Of a DNA stretch of 64,000 nt, positions 35,586-47,996 are shown in pieces (within the stretch, counting starts at the first letter, position 1; each line of letters begins with the position of its first letter). Location of the stretch: NCBI RefSeq assembly GCF_019297835.1, contig NZ_CP079203.1, positions 2,205,001-2,269,000 of the forward strand, read 5' to 3'. The stretch is from Sphingomonas sanguinis (GTDB lineage: Bacteria; Pseudomonadota; Alphaproteobacteria; Sphingomonadales; Sphingomonadaceae). The notes below the pieces were generated by a model. The model did no database searches. It was not told where the DNA came from and worked only from the letters and a program-made list of their open reading frames with translations. A program made the position numbers and the translations under genes.

Positions 35586-35657
35586 CCGTTCAGCCTGAGC
35601 GAAGTCGAAGGCCACGGGATTCCCTTAGGCTTCGACTTCGCTCAGCCCTAACGGAGG
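35586..35657. repeat. T-family inverted repeat, one arm diverged
   Basis: Left arm 35586-35613 is the exact T arm (CCGTTCAGCCTGAGCGAAG...). The right arm 35627-35657 matches except for a few changes (CTCAGCCCTAACGG). It lies just downstream of gyrB. Confidence 0.85.
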
Positions 35658-35672
35658 GCGGGATAATTTGGC

Positions 35673-38760
<3,088 letters not shown>

Positions 38761-38801
38761 GCCGCCGGTCCGGCACCTCCGACGCCGCAGCGCGGGTCGC
38801 C

Positions 38802-40010
38802 TTACCCCAGGGCCGCGAACTTCTCCTCCGCCTCGCGGTCGAGCTGCGCGCGGCTCTTCTTCTCGGCGGCAGTCTTGAGCTGGCCGCACGCCGCATCGAT
38901 GTCGCGCCCGCGCGGGGTGCGGACGGGGGCGGAGATGCCGCCCTCGAACACGATGTCGGAGAAGCGGCGGATGCGCTCCGGCGTCGAACATTCGTAATCG
39001 GCACCGGGCCAGGGGTTGAACGGAATCAGGTTCACCTTGGCGGGCAGGTCGTAATGGCGCAGCAGGCGGACCAGCTCGTGCGCATCGGCATCCGAGTCGT
39101 TCTTGTCCTTCAGCATCACATATTCGAACGTGATGCGCCGGGCGTTGTTCGCACCCGGATAGTCGGCGCACGCCTGCAGCAGCTCTTCGATGCCGTATTT
39201 CTTGTTCAGCGGCACCAGCTCGTCGCGCACGTCCTTGGTCACGGCATGGAGCGACACGGCCAGGTTCACGCCGATCTCTGCGCCCGCCCGCGCCATCATC
39301 GGCACCACGCCGCTGGTCGACAGGGTGATGCGGCGCTTCGACAGCGCCAGCCCGTCACCGTCCATCACCAGCTTCAGCGCATCGCGCACCGCATCGAAAT
39401 TATAGAGCGGCTCGCCCATGCCCATCATGACGATGTTGGTCAGCATCCGCCCCTCGGGCTGGCTGGGCCATTCGCCAAGCGAGTCGCGCGCCAGCATGAC
39501 CTGCCCGACGATCTCGCCCGCCGTCAGGTTGCGCACCAGCCGCATCGTGCCGGTATGGCAGAAGCGGCAATTCAGCGTGCAGCCGACCTGGCTCGACACG
39601 CACAAGGTTCCCCGATCGGCGTCGGGGATGAACACCATCTCGTAATCCTGCCCATCGGCCGAGCGCAGCAGCCACTTGCGGGTGCCGTCGTTCGACACCT
39701 GCGCCTCGACCACCTCGGGACGACCGATGACGAAGCGTTCCTCCAGCCAGGGATGCTGCGCCTTGGCGATGTCGGTCATGTCGGCGAAGCGGGTCGCGCC
39801 GCGATTGTAGAGCCAGTGCCAGATTTGCTTGGAGCGCAGCTTGGCCTGTTTCAGCTCCATACCGCCCGAGAGCAACGCCTCGCGCAGCTGGTCCTTGGTC
39901 AGGCCGATCAGGTCGACGCGCCCATCAGGACGCGGTTGTACGCCGCGCGGCACGGGCACGGGATCGATGTGCCCCGGAATGGGCATGAGGGCGGCCGAAA
40001 CTGTCTGCAT
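38802..40010 (-). CDS. rlmN: Dual-specificity 23S rRNA/tRNA adenine C2-methyltransferase
   Basis: A 402-residue radical-SAM enzyme. The cluster-binding CTLNCRFC lies at about residues 144-151, followed by [53 protein letters not shown] and the reactive C-terminal Cys in IDAACGQL complete the RlmN pattern. It methylates A2503 of 23S rRNA and A37 of certain tRNAs. I take ATG 40010 (MQTVSAAL); the frame is open further into the R repeat. Confidence 0.95.
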   Translation of the reverse strand: MQTVSAALMPIPGHIDPVPVPRGVQPRPDGRVDLIGLTKDQLREALLSGGMELKQAKLRSKQIWHWLYNRGATRFADMTDIAKAQHPWLEERFVIGRPEVVEAQVSNDGTRKWLLRSADGQDYEMVFIPDADRGTLCVSSQVGCTLNCRFCHTGTMRLVRNLTAGEIVGQVMLARDSLGEWPSQPEGRMLTNIVMMGMGEPLYNFDAVRDALKLVMDGDGLALSKRRITLSTSGVVPMMARAGAEIGVNLAVSLHAVTKDVRDELVPLNKKYGIEELLQACADYPGANNARRITFEYVMLKDKNDSDADAHELVRLLRHYDLPAKVNLIPFNPWPGADYECSTPERIRRFSDIVFEGGISAPVRTPRGRDIDAACGQLKTAAEKKSRAQLDREAEEKFAALG

Positions 40011-40045
40011 CGCGCGGCCATAGCGCAAAATCGGGGGGATTTCCA

Positions 40046-40171
40046 TCCTCCCCTGCAAGGGGAGGTGGCAGCGCGGAGTGCTGACGGAGGGGGGCTTCCA
40101 CACAGGGCATCCCGTGCGGTGATCCCCCTCCACCATGCTGCGCATGGTCCCCCTCCCCGTGCCGGGGAGGA
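40046..40171. repeat. R-family paired inverted repeat (copy 7)
   Basis: Facing halves: TCCTCCCCTGCAAGGGGAGG with hairpin CAGCGCGGAGTGCTG, and CATGCTGCGCATG ending GTGCCGGGGAGGA. The spacer is of the GCTTCCACACAGGGC class. Lies between two minus-strand genes. Confidence 0.9.
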
Positions 40172-40177
40172 ATTAGG

Positions 40178-40642
40178 TCACCCCACACACGCCACGGTCG
40201 CGGCATCGATCGCGGCCGCCGCACCCGCCAGCGCATAGGTGTCGGCGAAGGGCCGGTGGCGCGGGTCGACGGCGGAGAGGCTCATGCTGCGGCCCGAGCG
40301 CATCGCCATGACCAGCGCGTGGTCGGTCGCGGCGTCGGGCGCCCAGACGTCCTGAGTAGTGCCGACCAGCGGGAAGCGCCGCTCTCCGATCGCCAGCGTG
40401 ACGGCGGCCGCGCGGTCTCGCGGGAGGCTCAGATGCGCATGGAAGGATTCGCGCAGCCGCTTGGCGGGCCAGGTGCCGACGCTGGCGAATCCGCCGACCC
40501 GCCCGTTCGTCAGCACCGGCTTGGCGATGGCGTAGCAGCGATCGGGATCGCGAAACGCGCCCCAGCCCTTGTAGATGCCGATCGTCTCGCGTGCGAGAAC
40601 CGGCGCCGCGACCAGTGCGAGGCACAATGCCAGCCGCTTCAT
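40178..40642 (-). CDS. Small exported protein, possibly related to invasion-associated locus B
   Basis: A 154-residue protein with a signal peptide (LALCLALVAAPVLAR). The mature domain begins GIYKGWGAFRDPDRCYAIAKP and ends ATVACVG, two Cys that could pair. The WGAFRD..RCYAIAKP start recalls the IalB-like fold of alphaproteobacterial periplasmic proteins, but the match is by eye and weak. Its ATG overlaps the stop of the phosphatase gene (ATGA). Confidence 0.65.
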   Translation of the reverse strand: MKRLALCLALVAAPVLARETIGIYKGWGAFRDPDRCYAIAKPVLTNGRVGGFASVGTWPAKRLRESFHAHLSLPRDRAAAVTLAIGERRFPLVGTTQDVWAPDAATDHALVMAMRSGRSMSLSAVDPRHRPFADTYALAGAAAAIDAATVACVG

Positions 40643-41295
40643 GGGCCAGCCCGGTGGATCACCGTTTCGACACCGCCCTCGATCATCACGATCGAGCCTT
40701 GCGGCAGGCGCTCGGCGACCGGCACGCCGCAGTGCGAATCGTCGGGCAGGCCCAGCAGCAATCCGCGCAGCACCCGACTCGACAGGCCGTGCATCAGGAT
40801 CAGCCGGTCGCCGTCATGCTCGGCGGTATCCGCCATCCACGCCGATAGCCGCGCCGCCATCGCCGCATAGCGCTCGCCATCGGGCGCACCCACCGCCATG
40901 CCATGCGGGTGGACGATGGAACCATGGATCGCGGCCAGCGCGGCGGAGTCCTGTCCGCTCCAGCTGCCGAAGCCCAGCTCGATCAGCCGGATGTCCTGAC
41001 GCGTGTCGTGCCAGGCGAGCGCCAGATGCTCGGCGATCACCGCCAGCGTCTGAAGCGCCCGGCCGGTCGGCGAGGACCAGAGCGTCAGCGCGGGCGCCGT
41101 GCCCAGTCGCTCGTGGAGCACCTCCCCCAGTGCCTCCGCCTGGGCGAATCCCTGCCGGGTCAACGGCGTGTGCAGGTCGACCCGGTCGCCTTGGATACGC
41201 CCGATCCGGTTGAACACCGTCTCGCCATGCCGGGCGATATAGTCGCGGCCCCTGCGGACTGACGGGCGGGCAGGCGGGACGGGGCGACTGGTCAT
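40639..41295 (-). CDS. Histidine phosphatase family protein
   Basis: A 218-residue member of the phosphoglycerate-mutase/acid phosphatase clan. The catalytic RHGET has His at residue 23. The second-half motifs LWSSPTGRALQTL, IELGFGSWSG and LILMHGLSSRVLRGLLLGL supply the Arg and second His. A role as a small-molecule phosphatase is likely; the substrate is unknown. First gene of a two-gene operon with the IalB-like gene. Confidence 0.87.
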   Translation of the reverse strand: MTSRPVPPARPSVRRGRDYIARHGETVFNRIGRIQGDRVDLHTPLTRQGFAQAEALGEVLHERLGTAPALTLWSSPTGRALQTLAVIAEHLALAWHDTRQDIRLIELGFGSWSGQDSAALAAIHGSIVHPHGMAVGAPDGERYAAMAARLSAWMADTAEHDGDRLILMHGLSSRVLRGLLLGLPDDSHCGVPVAERLPQGSIVMIEGGVETVIHRAGP

Positions 41296-41440
41296 GATCC
41301 ACCATCCCTGTCGCGGCTGTTGCGTCTATGCAACGCTTTTTCCTGTTTAGCTGAGGTTCATGCAACGCGCGGGCTTTCGCGCCATTGGTGCTGCGACCGC
41401 CGAATGTAACGGCGGCCGGTACAGTAATGGAGTATAGTGT

Positions 41441-42049
41441 ATGCGTAAGCTCATGCTCGCCGCCCTGGCGACCTCGGCAGCCATCGCCGCTGCGGCCCCC
41501 GCCGCCGCGCAGACCGCGCAGCCCTTCACCGGTTTCCGCGTCGAGGGTCTGATCGGCTATGACAGCCTCAACGATCGTCAGGGTCAGGACAAGAGTTCGA
41601 GCGACGGCGTGCTCTATGGCGCCGCGATCGGTTACGACATTCCCGCAGGCCCGGTGGTGCTGGGCGCCGAGGGTGAAATCTCGGGCAGCAGCTCGGACAC
41701 GCGCAGCAACGGCATCCGCGTGCCCGGCGACCAGTTCCGCCTCGGCGCGGGCCGCGACCTCTATGCCGGTGCGCGCGTCGGCTACATCATCTCGCCGGTC
41801 GCGATGGGCTATCTGAAGGCCGGCTACACCAACGCCAAGTTCGATGCGCGCTACACGACGGCGGGCGTCACCACGTCCAACGACCAGGAAGTCGGCGGCT
41901 ATCGCCTGGGTGCCGGTCTGGAATATGCGATCAGCCCCAACACCTTCGTAAAGGGCGAATATCGCTATTCGCATTATGACGAGCTGGACGGCGTCGGCAT
42001 TAACCCGAACCGTCACCAGCTGATGGCGGGTCTGGGCCTGCGCTTCTGA
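41441..42049 (+). CDS. Outer-membrane beta-barrel protein (OmpA/Omp25-like porin family)
   Basis: A 202-residue protein with a signal peptide (AALATSAAIAAAAPAAAQ). An eight-stranded-barrel pattern follows: FRVEGLIGYD, GVLYGAAIGYDIP, LGAEGEISG, LYAGARVGYII, MGYLKAGYTNAKF, YRLGAGLEYAI, FVKGEYRYSHYDEL and a C-terminal HQLMAGLGLRF ending in Phe. This is the opacity/Omp25-like family of small surface barrels. It has its own promoter region and a following terminator. Confidence 0.88.
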   Translation: MRKLMLAALATSAAIAAAAPAAAQTAQPFTGFRVEGLIGYDSLNDRQGQDKSSSDGVLYGAAIGYDIPAGPVVLGAEGEISGSSSDTRSNGIRVPGDQFRLGAGRDLYAGARVGYIISPVAMGYLKAGYTNAKFDARYTTAGVTTSNDQEVGGYRLGAGLEYAISPNTFVKGEYRYSHYDELDGVGINPNRHQLMAGLGLRF

Positions 42050-42097
42050 TCTGGGATTCTTTTCCACATTAACGGTGGTTTTACTCCCAATGTAACA

Positions 42098-42127
42098 GGG
42101 GTCGGAGCCTTGCTCCGGCCCCTTCTT
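42098..42127 (+). terminator. Terminator-like hairpin after the barrel gene
   Basis: GGGGTCGGAGC (42098-42108), loop CTT, GCTCCGGCCCC (42112-42122), followed by TTCTT. It is about 50 bases after the barrel gene stop and 79 bases before dnaN, so it should separate their transcripts. Confidence 0.6.
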
Positions 42128-42200
42128 AGCGGGTAGGAACCAAGGCCATTTATCATTCGGACTCGGGGACCATGCGGTCGTTCCGGCGGGGGATCAGGAA

Positions 42201-43316
42201 ATGAAGGCGACGATCGAACGCGCAACGCTGCTCAAGGGGTTGAGCCATGTCCAGTCGGTGGTGGAGCGGCGGAACACGATTCCGATCCTCTCCAACGTGC
42301 TGCTGGAAGCCACGGCCGAGGGCCAGTTGCGCATGATGGCGACCGACCTGGACCTGCAGATCAACGACAGCGTCGCCGCCGCCGTCGACCAGCCGGGATC
42401 GACCACCGTGTCGGCCCACACGCTGTTCGACATCGCGCGCAAGCTGCCCGAGGGCGCACAGGTCCAGCTGACTGCCGCCGAGGGTCGCATGACCATCGTG
42501 GCGGGCCGCGCCCGCTTCTCGCTCGGCACGCTGCCGCGCGACGACTTCCCCGTCATCGCCGAGGGCGAGCTGCCGACCCAGTTCGAGCTGCCGGTGGAAC
42601 TGCTCAAGCAGATCATCGACAAGACGCGCTTTGCCATCTCGACCGAAGAGACGCGCTATTATCTGAACGGCATCTTCCTGCACGTCGCCGAGGATAACGG
42701 CGCACCGGTGCTGAAGGCCGCCGCGACCGACGGCCACCGTCTGGCCCGCGTCACCATCGAGCGTCCCAACGGCGCCGAGGGGATGCCCGACGTGATCGTG
42801 CCGCGTAAGTGCGTCGGCGAGCTGCGCAAGCTGCTCGACGAGGTGGACGGCTCGGTCGGCGTGTCACTGTCGGGCACCAAGATCCGCTTCGACCTGGGCC
42901 AGGCGATCCTGACCTCGAAGCTGATCGACGGCACCTTCCCCGATTACAGCCGCGTCATCCCGACCGCGAACGACAAGATCCTGAAGCTGGACCCCAAGGC
43001 GTTCATGCAGGGCGTCGACCGCGTGTCCACTATCGCGACCGAAAAGACCCGCGCGGTGAAGATGGCGCTGGACCGCGACCGGATCACCCTGTCGGTGACC
43101 AGCCCCGAAAACGGCACCGCATCGGAAGAGGTGCCGGGTGAGTATACCTCGCTGGGTTTCGAGATCGGCTTCAACAGCCGCTATCTGCTTGACATCCTGG
43201 CGCAGATCGACAGCGACCTGGTCGAGGTTCACCTGGCCGACGCCGCCGCACCGACCCTGATCCGCGAGAATGACAAGGCGCCCGCGCTCTACGTGCTGAT
43301 GCCGATGCGGGTGTAA
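42201..43316 (+). CDS. dnaN: DNA polymerase III sliding clamp (beta subunit)
   Basis: A 371-residue clamp. It opens MKATIERATLLKGLSHVQSVVERRNTIPILSNVLL and carries FPVIAEG, ATDGHRLA, VIVPRKCVGEL, DGTFPDYSRVIP and a C-terminal APALYVLMPMRV, all characteristic of DnaN. It encircles DNA and tethers the polymerase. Only an R repeat separates it from recF, but dnaA, often upstream in other bacteria, is absent here: the upstream gene is an outer-membrane protein. Confidence 0.97.
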   Translation: MKATIERATLLKGLSHVQSVVERRNTIPILSNVLLEATAEGQLRMMATDLDLQINDSVAAAVDQPGSTTVSAHTLFDIARKLPEGAQVQLTAAEGRMTIVAGRARFSLGTLPRDDFPVIAEGELPTQFELPVELLKQIIDKTRFAISTEETRYYLNGIFLHVAEDNGAPVLKAAATDGHRLARVTIERPNGAEGMPDVIVPRKCVGELRKLLDEVDGSVGVSLSGTKIRFDLGQAILTSKLIDGTFPDYSRVIPTANDKILKLDPKAFMQGVDRVSTIATEKTRAVKMALDRDRITLSVTSPENGTASEEVPGEYTSLGFEIGFNSRYLLDILAQIDSDLVEVHLADAAAPTLIRENDKAPALYVLMPMRV

Positions 43317-43324
43317 AACTCAAA

Positions 43325-43451
43325 TCCTCCCCGCTCGCGGGGAGGGGGACCACCCGCAGGGTGGTGGAGGGGGATCGCCACCGGGGACGTCCTATGTGGA
43401 AGCCCCCCTCCGTCAGGCCTTCGGCCTGCCACCTCCCCATGCTGGGGAGGA
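43325..43451. repeat. R-family paired inverted repeat (copy 8)
   Basis: Facing halves: TCCTCCCCGCTCGCGGGGAGG with hairpin CCACCCGCAGGGTGG, and CAGGCCTTCGGCCTG ending ATGCTGGGGAGGA. The element is in the opposite orientation to copies 4, 6 and 7 (spacer ATCGCCACCGGGG..TATGTGGAAGC). Lies between dnaN and recF. Confidence 0.9.
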
Positions 43452-43466
43452 TCGTTTAAGGCGGAC

Positions 43467-44513
43467 ATGATGCTCACCCGCCTGGTCCTTACCGATTTCC
43501 GCAATCATGCCGACCTCGCGCTGTCACCGGCCGCGGGGTTCGTCGTGCTGACCGGGGAGAATGGCGCGGGGAAAACCAATGTGCTGGAGGCGGTGTCGCT
43601 GCTCGCGCCCGGCCGAGGGCTGCGCCGCGCCGCGCTGTCGGCGATGGCGCGACAGGGCGGCAAGGGCGGGTTCGGCGTCGCGGCGACGCTCGACGGCGAT
43701 GTCGAGATCGCAACCGGCGCGCTGGCCTCCGCGCCCGAAAGGCGGGTCGTCAGGGTGCAGGGGGCGGCCACGAGCGCCAATGCGCTGGCCGATTGGCTGT
43801 CCGTCCTGTGGCTGACCCCGGCGATGGACCGGCTGTTCGTCGAGCCGGCGTCCGAGCGGCGGCGGTTTCTCGACCGGCTGGTGCTGGCGCTGGCCCCGGC
43901 GCACGGGATGCACGCGACCCGCTATGACGCGGCGATGCGCGAGCGCAACCGGCTGCTCGCCAGCGACGGTCCGGTCGATCCCGACTGGCTGAGCGCGCTG
44001 GAGGCGCGGATGGTCGAACACGGCGCGGCGGTCGATGCCGCGCGGGTCGCGACGGTGGCGGCGCTCGACCAGCGGCTGGCCGAGGCGCCCGACAGCGTGT
44101 TCGCCCGCGCCGCGCTCGCCCTCGAAGGGGAAGCGGTCGATCCGGCGACCTTCGCCCATGCGCTGGCGATGGGGCGGCGGCGTGACGCGGCGGCGGGGCG
44201 GACGCTGGTGGGGCCGCACCGCGCCGACCTGTCGGTGACGCATGTCGCCAAGGATCAGGCGGCGGCGCTGTGTTCGACCGGCGAGCAGAAGGCGCTGCTG
44301 CTGGGCATCGTGCTTGCCCATGCAGACCTGGTGACCGAGCGGCGCGGAGTGCCGCCGGTGCTGCTGCTCGACGAAGTGGCCGCGCATCTCGACCCCTCGC
44401 GCCGGGCCGCGCTGTTCGAGCGGCTGGCGGGGCGGGGCCAGGTGTGGATGACCGGGACCGAGCCTGCGCTGTTTACCGATGTGCCCGGCGAGGCGACGCG
44501 AATCGCCTTCTGA
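43467..44513 (+). CDS. recF: DNA replication and repair protein RecF
   Basis: A 348-residue SMC-like ATPase. [17 protein letters not shown] and Walker [18 protein letters not shown] (about 32-48), [50 protein letters not shown] (signature) and [11 protein letters not shown] (Walker B) make a complete RecF. It loads RecA on gapped DNA. Two adjacent ATGs (43467, 43470) are possible starts. It converges with the CFA-type gene 10 bases downstream. Confidence 0.95.
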   Translation: MMLTRLVLTDFRNHADLALSPAAGFVVLTGENGAGKTNVLEAVSLLAPGRGLRRAALSAMARQGGKGGFGVAATLDGDVEIATGALASAPERRVVRVQGAATSANALADWLSVLWLTPAMDRLFVEPASERRRFLDRLVLALAPAHGMHATRYDAAMRERNRLLASDGPVDPDWLSALEARMVEHGAAVDAARVATVAALDQRLAEAPDSVFARAALALEGEAVDPATFAHALAMGRRRDAAAGRTLVGPHRADLSVTHVAKDQAAALCSTGEQKALLLGIVLAHADLVTERRGVPPVLLLDEVAAHLDPSRRAALFERLAGRGQVWMTGTEPALFTDVPGEATRIAF

Positions 44514-44523
44514 TCCAGAACCC

Positions 44524-45750
44524 TCAGTCCCGGAGCGCGCGCTCACCCTCGAACATGTAATCCCGCGTCACCGGGACCGAGAGCCGCCCGCGCGTCAGCT
44601 GCACCTGGTAGTTGCACAGCCCGCCATTGCGAAACGCCGCGCCCGCACCCGCCAGATAGAAGAGCCACATGCGATAGAAACGCTCGTCATACAGCTCGAC
44701 GATGCGGTCCTTCGCGGCCACGGTCCGGTCGTACCAGATGTCGAGCGTCCAGCCATAATGGCAGCGCAGCACCTCTACATCGGTCAGGAACATGCGCAGC
44801 CCCTCCTGCGCGCGGACGATCTCGGACAAGGCCGGATTATAGCCGCCGGGGAAGATATATTTGGTCGTCCAGTCGTCGGTGACGCCCGGCCCGTTCAGCC
44901 GCCCGATGGTGTGGAGCAGCATCACGCCGTCCTCGGTCAGCAGGTCGCGGCACTTGCGGAAGAAGGTCCGGTATTGCGGCGGGCCGACATGCTCGAACAT
45001 GCCGACCGAGACGATGCGGTCGAACTGCCCTTCCACCCGGCGATAGTCGATCAGCTCGAACTTCACCTTGTCTGACACGCCCAGCGCCTCGGCACGCGCG
45101 CGGGCGACCTTCAGCTGTTCCTCGGACAGGGTGACGCCCAGCACTTCGGCGCCGCATTTCTGGTGCAGGTAGAGCGCCATGCCACCCCAGCCGCAACCGA
45201 TGTCGAGGACCCTCATCCCCGGCTCGATCGCCAGCTTGGCGGCGATATGCGCCTTCTTGTCGCGTTGCGCCCGCTCCAGATCGTTCTTCGGATCGGTGAA
45301 GTACGCGCAGCTATATTGCTTGTCGGTGTCGAGGAAGAGTTCGTACAGCGTACCCGACAGGTCGTAGTGATGGGCGACGTTCTTCTTCGACCGGCGCTCC
45401 ATATTGATCCGGTCGATGCGATGCTTGATCGCGCCCGCTGCCCGGACCAGCCGCGAGGGGTTCAGGTTCGCCCGGCCCGCTTCCCATTTGTCATTGGCGG
45501 TCAGCAACTCGACGAGGTCGCGGACATCGCCCTTCTCGACGACCAGACGACCATCCATGAAGGATTCGCCCGCCGCCAGCGCGGGGTTGCGCACGATTTG
45601 CCCGGCGACCGACGAGTCGGTGAAGCGGATCGCGACATCGGGATAACCGGGTTCGGGCAAGCCGAACTCGCGGACCTTTCCATCATGATGGGTGAGGGAC
45701 AGGCGGCCCTTGCGGACCGCGCGCGACAGAAAGAGATCGATCAGCGCCAT
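44524..45750 (-). CDS. cfa: Cyclopropane-fatty-acyl-phospholipid synthase family methyltransferase
   Basis: A 408-residue enzyme. The N-terminal lipid-binding region (~1-110) includes GESFMDGRLVVEKGD. KNVAHHYDLSGTLYELFLD..YSCAYF is followed by the SAM motif VLDIGCGWGGMALYLHQ, VTLSEEQL, DYRRVEGQFDRIVSVGMFEHVG and YIFPGGY. Such enzymes add a methylene bridge to unsaturated acyl chains of membrane phospholipids. The close relative group also makes other lipid methylations, so the exact product is not certain. Confidence 0.9.
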   Translation of the reverse strand: MALIDLFLSRAVRKGRLSLTHHDGKVREFGLPEPGYPDVAIRFTDSSVAGQIVRNPALAAGESFMDGRLVVEKGDVRDLVELLTANDKWEAGRANLNPSRLVRAAGAIKHRIDRINMERRSKKNVAHHYDLSGTLYELFLDTDKQYSCAYFTDPKNDLERAQRDKKAHIAAKLAIEPGMRVLDIGCGWGGMALYLHQKCGAEVLGVTLSEEQLKVARARAEALGVSDKVKFELIDYRRVEGQFDRIVSVGMFEHVGPPQYRTFFRKCRDLLTEDGVMLLHTIGRLNGPGVTDDWTTKYIFPGGYNPALSEIVRAQEGLRMFLTDVEVLRCHYGWTLDIWYDRTVAAKDRIVELYDERFYRMWLFYLAGAGAAFRNGGLCNYQVQLTRGRLSVPVTRDYMFEGERALRD

Positions 45751-45768
45751 ATGGCACCGCCTAGTGCC

Positions 45769-46512
45769 TTAAATTCCCGCATACCAGTCATAATCGACGT
45801 GATCTTCCCAGTATCCGCCCTTGCCCAAACCTATGTTATCGAGACTTTGCACAGCATCGATCCGCATCAGATATTTGGCGTGTTTGTAGCCCAGCTGCCG
45901 CTCGACCCGCAGCCGCAAGGGCGCACCATGGCCGATGTCGAGCATCCGCCCGTTCATGCCCCAGGCCAGGATCGTCTGGGGATGGAAGGCGTCGATCAGG
46001 TCGAGTGATTCGTAATAGGGCTGCCCCCCGTACAGGTCGGCACAGGTGAAAACGACATAGCGGGCGCGGGTGCTGATGTCGGCGGCCTTCAGGATATTCC
46101 CGAGCATCGGCCCCATCCACTCGCCGATCGCGCTCCACCCCTCGACGCAGTCGTGGCGGGTGATCTGGCGGCGGGCGGGAAATTGGCCTATCTGGCGCAG
46201 CGACAGCGACAAGGGCTTCGCCACCAGTCCGCCGACGGTCAGCCGCCAGTCCTGAAACCGGTTGGCGGCCAGCGCGGCATATTCGGGCGTGCCCGGATTG
46301 CGCGTGCCGTTGGTACGGAAGATCGGCGACATCTGGTCGCGGCGATATTCGGGGGCGAGCGCGCCCCGGTCCATCAGCGCGCGTTGCAGCCCTTTCTGCA
46401 TATCCTCGCCCGCGAACAGGATCTTGCGCGCGGTCGGTTGCTGGATGACCTTGTCGCAACCCGCCAGGAGCAGCCCGGCCCCGCCGGTCAGGATCGTACG
46501 ACGCCGAATCAT
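45769..46512 (-). CDS. Molybdopterin-dependent oxidoreductase, sulfite-oxidase fold (YedY/MsrP-like)
   Basis: A 247-residue protein with a Tat-like RRRTILTGG start and a lipobox-like LLLAGC. The mature domain has the sulfite oxidase/YedY fold: DWRLTVGGLVAKPLSLSL, the Mo-ligand Cys122 in ITRHDCVEGWSAIGEW, VVFTCADLYGGQPYYESLDL, GAPLRLRVERQLGYKHAKYL and the terminal GYWEDHVDYDWYAGI. Its ATG overlaps the stop of the cytochrome b561 gene, so the membrane haem protein probably feeds electrons to it, as MsrQ does for MsrP. The physiological substrate (methionine sulfoxide or another) is not determined. Confidence 0.87.
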   Translation of the reverse strand: MIRRRTILTGGAGLLLAGCDKVIQQPTARKILFAGEDMQKGLQRALMDRGALAPEYRRDQMSPIFRTNGTRNPGTPEYAALAANRFQDWRLTVGGLVAKPLSLSLRQIGQFPARRQITRHDCVEGWSAIGEWMGPMLGNILKAADISTRARYVVFTCADLYGGQPYYESLDLIDAFHPQTILAWGMNGRMLDIGHGAPLRLRVERQLGYKHAKYLMRIDAVQSLDNIGLGKGGYWEDHVDYDWYAGI

Positions 46513-47246
46513 TCGGGCACCCTCCAGCGGCCGGTTATCATCGACCGCACTTCGTTGAGCGGCCCGGCCAGGATGACCAGCACCAGATGGACGATGATGA
46601 ACAGCGCCAGCAACGTCGCGGTGATGAAGTGGATCGAGCGCGCCGATTGCCGCCCGCCTAGCAGGTCCAGCACCCAGGGCCAGGCGGCGTTCATGCCGGG
46701 CGACAGCGCGATCCCGGTCAGGATGGCGAGCGGCAGTGCGACGAACACCACGCCCACATAGCTCAGCTTCTGGAACAGATTATACGCCCGCGGATCGCGC
46801 GCGTCATGAAAGCGGAAGGCCAGATGCCGCCGGAAATCCGCCCAGACGGCACCGGGCCGCAGCTCGCGCCCCCGGATACGCAGGTCGCGCTGGAAATGCC
46901 GCGTGACGAGCCCGCCGATCATATAGGCGAGCAACCCGAAGCCCAGCACCAGCGCGAAGAACAGATGCCAGCGCCGCGAGATCGCCAGATTATAGCGCGC
47001 CGGAATGGTCAGCCAGGCGGGGAAATGCGGCAGGCTGGCCCAGGCGTGATCGAAATTGGCGCCATACTGCCCCCAATAGAGCCGGGGATGCGCGTTGGAG
47101 ATGCCCAGCCCCGATCCCAGCAGGATCAGCACCGCGACCGCATTGACCCAGTGCCAGATGCGCGTCACCCATCCGTGGCGACGAATGACGGTTCCGGGGA
47201 TAGCATTTCCGGCTCTTTCCGGCTCGGTCGGCGTTCCGGCTTCCAT
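46509..47246 (-). CDS. Cytochrome b561-like membrane electron-transfer protein
   Basis: A 245-residue protein with four or five transmembrane helices. The likely haem-ligand histidines lie in TRIWHWVNAVAVLILLG, ISRRWHLFFALVLGFGLLAYM, YNLFQKLSYVGVVFVALPLAI and IHFITATLLALFIIVHLVLV. This is the bacterial b561 family that passes quinol electrons to periplasmic oxidoreductases. The start ATG 47246 has AAAGGGA at proper distance; upstream ATG 47273 would overlap the divergent flavin reductase gene. Co-transcribed with the molybdopterin enzyme. Confidence 0.87.
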   Translation of the reverse strand: MEAGTPTEPERAGNAIPGTVIRRHGWVTRIWHWVNAVAVLILLGSGLGISNAHPRLYWGQYGANFDHAWASLPHFPAWLTIPARYNLAISRRWHLFFALVLGFGLLAYMIGGLVTRHFQRDLRIRGRELRPGAVWADFRRHLAFRFHDARDPRAYNLFQKLSYVGVVFVALPLAILTGIALSPGMNAAWPWVLDLLGGRQSARSIHFITATLLALFIIVHLVLVILAGPLNEVRSMITGRWRVPE

Positions 47247-47271
47247 CCACATTCCCTTTCGGTGACCATCC

Positions 47272-47895
47272 ATGATCGACAACTGGCATTTCTACGAACC
47301 CGTCAACGGTCATGGGCTGGCGCATGATCCCTTGAACGCGATCATCGCCCCGCGCCCGATCGGCTGGATCGGCAGCCGGTCGAGCGCGGGCGTCAACAAT
47401 CTGGCACCCTACAGCTTTTTCAACGTCTTCAACTACCGCCCGCCGCTGATCGGCTTTTCGTCGCAGGGGTGGAAGGACTCGGTCGCCAACATCGCCGAGA
47501 CGAAGGAGTTCACCTGGAACCTCGCCACCATGACGCTGGCCGAGGCGATGAACGCCAGCGCGGCGACCGTAGCGGCTGAGGTGGACGAGTTCGCGCTGGC
47601 GGGCGTGCGGGCCGAAGACGGGCGACTGGTCTCGGCCCCGCGCGTCGCCGACAGCCCCGTGTCGTTCGAATGTCGCCTGACCCAGCTGATCCGGCTGGAA
47701 ACGAAGGAGGGGCGCGAACTCGACCAATGGCTGGTCATCGGCGAGGCGGTCGGCATCCATATCGCCGCCGACCTGATCGAAAACGGCATCTACCAGACCG
47801 CGCGCGCCCGCCCGATCCTGCGCGGCGGCGGCCCGGTCGATTATTTCGAGGTGACGGAGGCCGCACGATTCGAGATGCGGCGGCCGGACGCCTGA
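47272..47895 (+). CDS. Flavin reductase-like domain protein
   Basis: A 207-residue FMN-binding split-barrel protein. NAIIAPRPIGWIGSRSSAGVNNLAPYSFF is the FMN-binding hallmark, followed by PPLIGFSSQGWKDSVANI, EFTWNLATMTLAEAMNAS and ECRLTQLIRLE. Members reduce flavin or act on flavin-linked substrates; the partner is unknown. It starts 25 bases from the divergent b561 gene, so the two probably share a promoter region. Confidence 0.85.
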   Translation: MIDNWHFYEPVNGHGLAHDPLNAIIAPRPIGWIGSRSSAGVNNLAPYSFFNVFNYRPPLIGFSSQGWKDSVANIAETKEFTWNLATMTLAEAMNASAATVAAEVDEFALAGVRAEDGRLVSAPRVADSPVSFECRLTQLIRLETKEGRELDQWLVIGEAVGIHIAADLIENGIYQTARARPILRGGGPVDYFEVTEAARFEMRRPDA

Positions 47896-47996
47896 CCGGC
47901 ATCTGGAACTGGGGGCGACAAAGGATTGCCGCAAACGGTTACGGCTTTGTAACCCCCCGCTGTCATGATCGGGCCGATATTTGGAAAAGGCCCGTC

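Noticed and set aside
41319..41345. GTTGC-N6-GCAAC followed by a T-run as a terminator
   Set aside because: The stem is only five pairs and no plus-strand gene ends there; it lies in the promoter region of the barrel protein gene.
42050..42200. Possible replication origin near dnaN/recF
   Set aside because: No cluster of DnaA boxes and no dnaA gene. The region before dnaN holds only a terminator-like hairpin after an outer-membrane protein gene.
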